The translations under genes were made by a program, and so were the position numbers. The notes beneath the pieces were generated by a model. It saw only the letters and a list, made by a program, of their open reading frames with translations. It made no database searches and was not told where the DNA came from. From Apostichopus japonicus (lineage: Eukaryota > Echinodermata > Holothuroidea > Aspidochirotida > Stichopodidae): a stretch of DNA of 64,000 bases. Positions 1-11,100 of this stretch are shown here, in pieces (the first letter of the stretch is position 1; every line of letters starts with the position of its first letter). Location: assembly GCF_037975245.1 (NCBI RefSeq), contig NC_092575.1:77001-141000 (forward strand). Direction: 5' to 3'.

Positions 1-288
1 TTGAACAGTGGAGTCGTCGTGGATACCACCCTCCCCTGGTGACACACAAATGAAATTTGCCTCGTTAAAAAAAGGAAGCAGGAAGATACACAACTCTTTG
101 ATTTATACCGACAAAGTAAGCAATTCTTCACTTGCTTAAAAAAATTAGTCAATATTTCGTGTCATTTCACTGTTTATATTATTTTAAAAACGTAGAAGTT
201 TTAGTTGGACTTGTTACGTATTTGTCTTAATTAAGCATATATACATATGCAACATTGTCAGCTGAATTTCTTTCTTTATATTACTCAC

Positions 289-338
289 TGACACAGGAGA
301 AATTCCGCTACGCTGTCTTCGTACTGTTCAGTTGCAAA
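289..338 (-). CDS. Possible further carboxypeptidase exon
   Basis: Fifty bases between a ctcaag acceptor and a strong gtgagtaat donor. Read in phase 0 after exon 5 they give FATEQYEDSVAEFLLC. The pattern (aromatic, acidic, then a leucine-rich end) resembles the helix after HxxE in carboxypeptidases. It is short, and I could not place the following NPDGY exon, so this is a weak call. Confidence 0.3.
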
Positions 339-1285
339 CTTGAGCAGACGCATATCATGCAGTACTTTGGAATTGTTTCTCTATTGTTGAAGTTACTCAA
401 GGTATTTGTCTGTTGCGACTTCAGTTGGACGGTCACGATGTCGGGCGTGACCGTTACATGCTCAACAATGCTTTTATGTAGCTCAATTGGTTACTTCGCG
501 TTCCCGCATCACAAGAGCGTTTATGCGGGGATTACTTAGTGTTCCTAAATGAAGATGTTTTTTTCCTGAATGTTGATCGTCTACTATGAATTCTGTCTAG
601 CGTTAATGTGAAACCAGGAGCTAATCCAGATATCATCCCGTAAGTTGATTTTATTACTAACATCGTATAAATATAACTCATATATGCATATTGCATTGAA
701 CAAAGGATAGTTTCTAGTGAACGAGACAGTTATAAGTCGGGTATTAATATAGACTGGCATATTTCTGTTACTATAAGTAACGTGTATTATTATTTCCTCA
801 AAGACATGCAGTTAAATACAAATCTTGTAAGAGGAGGTCATGTTGTCTCGGCAAAGTCTGGCATATATATAGGCTGTTTCTACTAATGTTGAAATGTTGT
901 GATCGGTTGTAATTTATTACACCGATACACGTGGATTATAATACAATTTTATCTGATGCATATATTTATAGTAAGTTATATATATTTTTTTGTTTATACG
1001 TTCTGAATAAACGTGATACAACACGTTTCGAATTTTGTGTTGTATTTGGCGACCACACCAGTATGACGTAAGTATACTTGTTCTGGTCAGATACCCTCCG
1101 TTGTTAGACATTATCTACACTTTCTCTGCCTTTAACTAAGACCATGTGTAGCATCTACTCCCTTTTTAAGGGGCTCGTGATACACAACTGACAATGATCA
1201 TATATACAGTCACAATCTCCATGCAATAGGACTGCAGGGGTTGAGAGTGGATCCGTTATGTAGTTGGTTTATGTACACAGGTTCT

Positions 1286-2801
1286 TACGGAGTGCCAATT
1301 GTTTCAAAACTGAAATCGACATGTCCAAACTGAAATCAACATGTCCAAACTGAAATCAACAAGTCCAAACTGAAATCAACATGTCCAAACTGAAATCAAC
1401 ATGTCCAAACTGAAATCGACATGTTCAAAGTGAAACCAATATGTCGAAAGTGAAATCGGCATGTTCAAAGAGATATCGGCTTGTCCAAAAAGTGAAAGCG
1501 AAATGTCGAGATTACGGCGATGCTTGCTAGTTTCTACATCTCCTGTATAATCCATTCCGAGCTAGCCTGGCGGGCCATTTGTTTCGAATGTCCAACTCGA
1601 TAACAGCGTGTCCAAACATAAAGCGAGTTATCCAAACACGTCTGTTATCATGGTAATTTGCACCCGGGCCGCAAATATTTCTGCACGGCACGGACATACG
1701 TACCTAACATATATCATAGGGCCGAGCTCCATGTATATGAGTTAAGTTAGGCTGACTTGAGTATCCTTCTAGTACTGTGATGTACTGGCACTGGTTAGCC
1801 TTAGCCTCTATTCAAGTTAGGCTAGGCTACGTTTTCCAATTCTTACCATGGTAATTGGTATTGCATGGAGTTGGTAGGCTATTTTGATGAATCCATTTAG
1901 GCCCCCTATCTTACTTCTTATTCGTTAACCATTGACAACTATGCATAGATAACAACTGGAACATCTCATGCAGACGAAGTAATTTTTTTTTTGGTTATCA
2001 TACTCTGCATGCGATATACACACGTACGTATCTTGTATTATTTGTACAGGTGTAGGCTAATGGCAATGTTATTATTTGTTCTTTGTAACTTGCTAGCTAG
2101 CTAGCACAGCTAACCTACAGTAGCATTTGATTCCATAAGCGCGTATTAAAATCATTCGAAATAATGATCCAACGTATACTATTACTACTTGCTATCCAGT
2201 TGCTGGTTATATTATGAATCCAACCCGCTAGGAAGCCTACCTTATTGTACCGTGTAAAAATGAGATGCAACTTGAATGAGCCGGGCGCAAAATGCTATGA
2301 CAACTGGCAGCCATCCCTATAATATCTTATTTGGACATGCCGTTATCTCATTTGGACATATTGATGTCAGTTTCAAAACATTCGTGTTTTGAAACATTCG
2401 GCGCACCTGTAAAATCGCCAAGTGTATCAAAACAGAACTTGAAGCTAGCAGTGAACGTGGTGTCATTTTGAGTTATGCGTTCTTGATTTGGCTTTATTGA
2501 TTTCAGTTTAAATACGTCAATTTTATATTCGGTATATTGATACCAGTTTGGACATGATGATTTCAATTTCTGCAATAACACACATCAATGTCGACATACC
2601 GACATCAATATCAACATGTCGATTTCAGTGTGGTCATGTAGATTTCAGTTTGGACATGTCCATTTCAGTTTGGACATGTCCATTTCAGTGTCGAAATGTC
2701 GATTTCAGTTGGACATGTTAATTTCAGTTTGAACATGTCGATTTCCGTTTGGACATGTTGATTTCAGTTTGGACATGTTTTGAAACAATTGGCACTCCGT
2801 A
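1286..2801. mobile_element. Foldback DNA transposon with subterminal tandem repeats
   Basis: The ends are inverted copies: TACGGAGTGCCAATTGTTTC at the left and its reverse complement at the right, about 25 bases matching in all. GGTTCT occurs directly outside both ends (1280-1285 and 2802-2807), a likely target duplication. Inside each end are about nine copies of a 19-20 bp unit (TCCAAACTGAAATCAACATG at the left, inverted at the right). No transposase frame is present, so it is non-autonomous. The superfamily is not clear. It lies in a carboxypeptidase intron. Confidence 0.75.
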
Positions 2802-2876
2802 GGTTCTATCTTGGTTAAAACCTATTATCTAAACTTCATTCATAAACTTATTTCATAATTATGTGCTGTTACTTAC

Positions 2877-2987
2877 ATATCTGATGATGCTAATAACAGT
2901 GGCTGGTGAAAGCCATTCGCGGGCGTGAATGCCTCCTTGGTAATAAACACCTTTCTTTGGGGATCCGTCTGATTTTGGTTTACCAAT
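2877..2987 (-). CDS. Carboxypeptidase exon 5 (HARE zinc-binding motif)
   Basis: An exon of 111 bases (37 codons) from acceptor ccaacag to donor gtaagt. It encodes GVYYQGGIHAREWLSPATV, the most diagnostic segment of M14 peptidases: His and Glu bind zinc and the Arg helps bind substrate. Phase 0 at both ends. The foldback transposon at 1286-2801 lies just downstream in the next intron. Confidence 0.9.
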
Positions 2988-5900
2988 CTGTTGGTGAAAG
3001 CACCTGACTGTTTTTAAAATTAAATATTTACATTTATATTTATTAGCTATACCAATGATAGGTTCAATGGTAGTATATGTGGGTTGTATGTGGTATTGCT
3101 AGGATAGGTAACATGGTATGTAATATAGAATATATACGGTGAATCCTATTAGGAGAGAGTTGATATGGCATTGACATAGTATATCGTATACTAGCATGGG
3201 TGTGATACATCTTAAAGCATAGATATGGAACTTGTAATTTAATCATACATATGGTAGTTGTATTTTAGAGAAGGTTATGTTTGTAGCGTAGTAAGGTAAT
3301 GATAACGAATATAAATGAAATGGTAGCAAAGAGAAGGTAGTCATGGTAGCGTAGAGAAGGTAGTCATTGTAGCACAGGGAAGGTAGTCATGGTAGCATAG
3401 AGAAGGTAACATGGTAGCATATAGAGAAGGTAGTCATGATAAAATAGAGAAGGTAGTCATGGTAGCATAGATAAGTTAGTCATGGTAGCATAGAGAAGGT
3501 AGTCATTATAAAATAGAGAAGGAAGTCATGGTAGCGTAGAGAAGGTAGTCATGGTAGCATGGAGAAGGTAGTCATGGTAGCATAGATAAGGTAGTCATTA
3601 TAAAATAGAGAAGGAAGTCATGGTAGCGTAGAGAAGGTAGTTACGGTAGCATAGAGAAGTTAGTCATGGTAGCATAGATAAGTTAGTCATTATAAAATAG
3701 AGAAGGTAGTCATTATAAAATAGAGAAGGAAGTCATGGTAGCATAGATAAGTTAGTCATGGTAGCATAGAGAAGGTAGTCATGGTAGCATAGATAAGTTA
3801 GTCATGGTAGCATATAGAAGGTAGTCATTATAAAATAGAGAAGGAAGTCATGGTAGCGTAGATTAGGTAGTTACGGTAGCATAGAGAAGGTAGTCATGGT
3901 AAAATAGGGAAGGTAGTCATGGTAGCAGAGAGAAGGTAGTCATGGTAGCATAGAGAAGTTAGTCATGGTAGCATAGAGAAGTTAGTCATTATAAAATAGA
4001 GAAGGAAGTCATGGTAGCATAGAGAAGGTAGTTATGGTAGCATAGAGAAAGTACCGGTAGTCATGGTAGCATAGAGAAGGTAGTCATGGTAGCGTAGAGA
4101 AGGTAATTATGGTAGCATAGAGAAAGTAGTCATGGTAGCATAGAGAAGGTAGTTATGGTAGCATAGAGAAGGTAGTCATGGTAGCATAGAGAAGGTAGTC
4201 ATGGTAAAATAGAGAAGTTAGTCTCATTTAGCATAGAGAAGCAGGTTGCCGTTATAGATGATTTAAACAACCTTCATTAGCGCAATGGCGCGCCCTTCGT
4301 AACTGAAAGCCACATCTTGTACTTCAATGAGATCAGAATGTTCCATTGCGAAGTCGTAAACCCAGTCTCGAATCTATTGAATGAAAGTACCAATAAAGTT
4401 ATAACCTCGTAAATAGCAGTAAATACATTAACAACCATATCGGGAAACAAGACATCGGGCGATTTGGCCACAGAAAGAAACATTCAGTTCCGAGAGAAAA
4501 CCGGAGCACATACATCTTTATTTTAGAGTAGTATGGTACAGATTAAATAGTAACACAAATAGTAATAACATTATACAAAAGTAAACAGGAGAGGGACCCT
4601 CTAAAGACATTTCATGCATGTGTTTAGCAAACGAAATATTTAGTCGCAATCGGCCCAGATATAGATGTATCCTATATGTCCAAATGTTGAACTAAAAGGA
4701 GAGAAATTCAACGGTATTGTGGCTCGGGAGGTCCAGGTTGACTGATACGATAACTACCTACAGAAAATTAATATTAAAAACGACCTTGAAAATATCAAAG
4801 CTTTAATTAAGTCAATAGAGTTTAAGAATAAAACTCACCTCCTGGTAACTGTGAAATACATCATAGTTAAAGTCAGCTGTACTCGAAATCGCTAACTCTC
4901 TTTTCTGAACTTGGGAGTCGAGAAGTTCTTGAACATCTTCAATTCCCACTCGAAAACTTAGACCATTAGCATTCAAAAACTCTTCGATGTCACTAACAAG
5001 AACTGACGGTACCATTATATCCCATGTTCTATCCAGACTTCTCGTCGCCTGCCAGAAATCAACCTATGACAGACCACATCAAAATATTATTTGATATGAA
5101 AAGGAAATAAAATTGACGATTAGTGATGTTTGATTATGAGGCAGTCATTTATTACAATCAACAGTATCCTGACTATAATTGTACAAACGTTATCTAGAAA
5201 GGTCTATAAAACCGAAATGTTGAAAAACCTCATCACGGTGCTTCAAATTTAAGATACCACGCACACACAAAAACATCACACGGAACTGAAGTTTAGTACG
5301 TCAAAGTTATACAAATCTGCAAAGTAGAATGACAAATAATGTAAATTTCAGAATCGTATAAGCTTAGTTTGTGAGAAATGAGGCCATAGTAATGAGCAAC
5401 ATACCAAATGTTTAAAATCTCTCTCAAAATCGTTCAGAATCTCCAAGTCGACAGCATTGGTTGGGGTAATCCGAATTGTTTTGTACCTGCAGGGATTGAC
5501 ACAATAAAATTGTTGCGTTCAGTGATAAACCTGCATGGTATATCGCAGTTTTGTTAACTTTATTCACAGAAGGACGGGAACAAGATTGCTATGTCTGACA
5601 CTGAGAACAGGTCGAAGAGTTAACACAGTATTGTGGGAATATGGGGTGATTATAATACCCTCATAACGTAAATGCATTACTAAAGCCACGCAATTGTATG
5701 CTTTATTTGTAATGTTGGTTTTTGCGTTGTAACTATAAAGTGTCATTATTACGGCACTAAATTATTCTATGTTTTTTACTGATCCATGCAAAGATTTAAT
5801 ATAGCGCCTCCATCGCTATGATATATATATCGCGGCCCCATGCGTCTATATTCAACGAGAACGCATATAATAGAAATTCAGCGACTCGTAGTACCGTAAC

Positions 5901-8055
5901 CCATGCATGCAAATAAGTTGTTTTGAGTGTGTAATGTTCGGAAGCATATACAGCCATCATACACATCGTAATTAAATAATTATATGTGTCATTATTTCTA
6001 TAACACGAAGCAAACATTAACCATATCAGATCATTACGTTTACAACGAAACAGTAGAAAATAACCTCAAAAAGTATATCAATAAATAGAACAACATTAAT
6101 GTTTGCTTTCAATGGTGTTTATTTAGAAATGTAAATCCACGTTGTCAATGTATACGCATTTTTCTAATGATAGTGGCGTTCTAAATGGACAACCTTACGT
6201 GCCAAAATCTTTTCAACGCAAGCTTGGCTTTTATTTTCTGCAGCCGCACTTTGAACAAAATTTCAGAGCATGTTATAGGCACCATATATATACATAGTCT
6301 GTATATTTGTTTTGGTGTCAAGTTTATTACATTCTCGATTGAATGAGGTGTTGGCGGAATAAGATTTCAATGTTCTGTGTTCCTAGATCCTTAATTAGTA
6401 TTGTATCAAGGCCTCCTCATTCCATAACAACTCCCTTATACGACTTTACAACAGTTAACCCTGGTCCTTGGTAACTTGTCACACCCACACTCCCAAGTGT
6501 GCACAATTCAAGCAGTCTTTTCCTGAGCACTAGTGCACGACATCTACGTGTCCAGGGGCCGGTGATGGGGTGGGGGGGGGCTTTTTATTCGATGCAGCCC
6601 CAAACCGGCCCTTGTAGCTATATGAATTATATTAACTATTTTATCATTACCTATCTTGTGGCAAACTCCTTTTTTCTGGCACATGTAGCCTACTTATTGT
6701 AGCAAACTCAATGGTTGTTACCTCAGCCAGTGAGTTTTCTACAATAAGTAGGCTACATCATGGAGGTAAAACCTCCATGGCTACATGTACCAGAAAACTC
6801 ATCGACGTCGACATAGTAAGAAAACCTAGAACAGTGACGCAATACAAAACATGTGCAGCGGGGTGTGTGTGATATGGGTGGTGTGTGTTGCAAATAACAT
6901 GAAGAGTAAATCTCTTAAAGGGGCACAAACCCAATTACCATTACCCAGTTTAGCTTATTGTATGTGTGTATGTATGTGTGTATGTATGTATTTGTGCAGG
7001 GGCGGCGATTTGTTTCAAATATCGGGGGGACATTTGCTTGGATGCAGGCGAATTACTAGCGCCACCATTAGTTGGCGCGCAACGTACAAGAAAATTTTTG
7101 GTTTTGATAGCCCCCCAGATCACCGGAAATGGCACTTCTCGGGCTTGAAAATGACCAACCAGATGTACACTTTTGCCTGAGAACCAAGTATTTCCAAATA
7201 GTTTTTTTTTTCCCCATCCATAACCTTTTTGAAGATTGTCACCAGTCACATATCATGTTGGACCTCATTGCATCTCCTGTGGATCATTGCTTTTGTAGGT
7301 AATACACGTAACGCCCCACAATACCCGTCAGCCCCACTTTTCAAGGTTGCCCGTTATTTGTTCAGAATTTGAATAAATTCACTTCAAAACATATCCATAA
7401 TGTTGCACAAAATTTCATCTATGGACCACCAATATAGAAAAAAAACCTTCAACCCCTAACAGACCGGTCAAAACTGCACGAGTAGAGGGAAGTGTGATGA
7501 AGAATGCGTTGGTCAAGGAATTTCGAAAATTCAGACATAGTTAATTTATTGGTGTACAAATATTAAAACATCTTATAACGGCTACTATAAAACTTCGATA
7601 TAAAAAAAAATATGCTCGAGGGGGGCGATCTCCACCCTTCGCCCCCCCCCCTTGGCTACGCCCCTGCGGTTAGAAATCTTGTAGGAAACAGGCCAAATGG
7701 AAACCCAGTGAACCCATATCGATGTGGATCATTATGATTGTATACGTACTTACACTCATACACAAGCGATGTACAGACATTATGATAATAATCATGAGTG
7801 ACAACATGCTATACGGTCACAGGTCACAGAAACGACCACGAAGAGTCACTTACCTCATGCAGCATGTGTTGGATGAAGTTTTAGCCACCGCCAAATATGA
7901 TTTGGATAACTAATCTCACGCATTATTTTCTATTGATAGCAACAACAAAAATTATGCCACCAAATCTTGGTATTAGATATTAGAAACTACCGTATATCCC
8001 CACCTAAAATATTAGGGGGGCTGTCCCCCGTCCTCCCCCCCCCCATGATCGCCGC

Positions 8056-8141
<86 letters not shown>

Positions 8142-11100
8142 CTATTCATTTCGAAAGAAAAGTAACAACTACTTTCGATCATATATAGTAACAAATTGTG
8201 ACACAGTTAGACAGGCGCCTTGCGAGGAATTTGCCAAGGGAGGGGCGAAGCTTGTAGGCAAACTATCTAAGCGTATAGCGCCACCATAAGTTGGTGCGAA
8301 GCGCAAAAGAAAATTTTGGCCGAAAATGCCTCCCAGATCGCTGGAAATGGCACTTCCCAGGCCTTGTAAGTTGCATCTAAGCATTTTCTATTTTGAAATT
8401 ACTAGCGATATCATAAAAATAAAAAAAAATATGCTAAAAGAAAACTATGCCACCAAATATTGGGGGGGGGGGATATTAGATATTATATCCCCCACCTAAA
8501 ATATTTGGGGACATGTCTCCCCGTCCCCCCCCCCCCATGATCGCCGCTAAAGTATTTGTGTATGTATGTATGGGGGTGTGTATGTATGTGTGTATATATG
8601 GGTGTATTTATGTATGTATTTAAATCCTCCTGCAAGCAGGAACTCGCGAACAACCCATCATTGGCTTATAAAAGCCTCAAGCTCTTAGATTCATATTTAA
8701 CCTCCATGATTATGAATTGTCAAATGTCAACAACTCTGTAAAAAACCGTGCTGATGTTATCATGGCCCGTGGGAATGTGAGCAATGAGTATTTTTAATCT
8801 ACCTTACCCCTACTATATTTCTAAAATGGGCTTTAACATGATAATTTCAGTATAACAGTTGCATTGGGGTGGCGTTGGGGTGGGGTGGGTGGGGAGACCA
8901 ATGAGTCGAAACATTGTTTGTAAGGCGGAGGCATATTATTCTAGCTTCATGTAGAATATTATTACTTTGGCAAAGTAATAGTATTGCCAAAAGCTGGAAT
9001 AATATGCCTCCGCCTTACAATCAGTAAAAATAAACCAACTGTGTCATCTTGGACAGGCTATACGTTCCTTGATGACTTCATACATCAGATAAGGGTTAGT
9101 AACAGCTCTTATCTTAACTTTACTCCACACCAGCTGTTCCTTCCGCACGCCAAGGTGTATCGTATATTTGTTTGCTTCCCAACAGGTGTGGACATTGACA
9201 TCAGCACGTGTATACAAATCGAAGCTTTTTAAAAAATATGGGAGGATATTTTAACTGTTGAGTCAAGTCAGCAGTGTAGTCAAGAACTAAACGATTAGTC
9301 AAGTCAGCAGTGTGTTTGGAGTAAGGGATTGGCCCTGTTCATGTCATCTTATTATAAAAGTGATTAATCTGCTCCAATTATTAGGGTCCTATAGAGATCA
9401 AAGAACAGTACTTACATCACTATGGAAACATTCACATTAGAATCATTTTCTTCTACGATAATAACGAATCGACGTTCTGTCATACAAGTATATAGTTAGT
9501 AAGCAAATTATCACCATAACGAGAAAAGACATACAAAGCAATATAACAGGTCACTGTTACACCAAAGACTGAATCCATATTCCATCATTTCAGGGCTTTC
9601 ATCTTTAATGCTTCCCTTCGCTCATCACAAAATTGGCAACGGGGAGGGGCGGAGGGGAGGGGAGAGGAGGGGAGAAGGGGAGGAGGGGGATTTCCGACCC
9701 TCACCTACGACTTTTGTTGCATGAAAGTTCTACTTCGGCATGTCTGTAAATTAGGATTTGAAAGCTTTACGTCATTCGCAGATAGGCCATTGTACCATAG
9801 TTATCAATTATCTTTTAACCAATCGGTTAGCAAATCGAGGCTACCAGCTTTGGTATACGTAGTGCAGTTTGTAGAGACATTTTACCTAGTTTGAAGTGAA
9901 TAAATCTGAATGAAAGGTTGTGCGTAGACTGGTTATAGTTGTAACGGAAATGTACCAATTGTGAAGCCTTGGCTGACTTGAAGTCAATATCTATGGGTCG
10001 GCCATATGGTACAAACTGCAATATATATTGGAGGATTAAATTGAATGTTTACCCGTGTTAAAGCGAATACGTACCCGTATATATTTCATAACCAAAGACA
10101 AGGAGTTTATATATGAACGTGATAAATGAAAGATATCTTCGTATTAAATCGCATACATACGCGTATTCATTCTGATATATCCAGGCTAGTATTTAATCGC
10201 ATACATACGCGTATTCATTCTGATATACTCAGGCTCGTATAAATCGAATACATACGCCTATTCATTCTGATATACTCAGGCTAGTATTAAATCGCATACA
10301 CACGCGTATTCATTCTGATAAATCCAGGCTATAGTATTAAATCGCATAGGCGGAGTGTATAGCCTAGTGGTTAACGCCGGCGTCTCCCAGTCATGAGATC
10401 CCCGGTTCGATTCCCCGCCAACAGCAATGTGTGTCGTCTGGCAAGGGTGTTGTTCAATAACGATTTCCCGACATGGACGTTAAATGAATGTGTGCCGAGA
10501 GATTGGCTTCGGTCAGCTTGCGAGTCTACAAGCCTCCATGGCTTCTTTCGCGAGTTCCTGCTTGCGGGAAGATCACATATACATACATACATACATACAA
10601 GCATACATACGCGTATTCATTCTAATATATCCAGGCTAGTATTAAATCGAATACATACGCGTATCATTCTGATATATCCAGGCTAGTATTAAATCGCATA
10701 CATACGCGTATCATTCTGATATATCCAGGCTAGTATTAAATCGCATACATACGCGTATCATTCTGATATATCCAGGCTAGTATTAAATCACATACATACG
10801 CGTATCATTCTGATATATCCAGGCTAGTATTAAATCGAATACATACGCGTATCATTCTGATATATCCAGGCTAGTATTAAATCGAATACACACGCGTATT
10901 CATTCTGATATATCCAGGCTAGTATTAAATCGCATACACACGCGTATTCATTCTAATATATCCAGGCTAGTATTAAATCGCATACATACGCATACGCATA
11001 CTGAAATATCCAGAATCGAATACATAAAACTCAGCCAGGGAAGATTTTACCATTGCTACGGTACGGGTGTACAACCAATTTTCAACCTCACACAAAATAT

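Noticed and set aside
1..43. Possible carboxypeptidase exon reading EGGIHDDSTVQ on the minus strand
   Set aside because: It looks a little like the region after the NRN motif, but its phase does not fit the candidate exon at 289-338 and it is cut by the window edge.
465..540. tRNA-like sequence (TAGCTCAATTGGTTA)
   Set aside because: It resembles an A box but lacks a B box and a cloverleaf, so I do not call a tRNA or SINE.
4277..4483. 68-codon minus frame
   Set aside because: Wrong frame across carboxypeptidase exon 4; the adjacent frame gives the family match.
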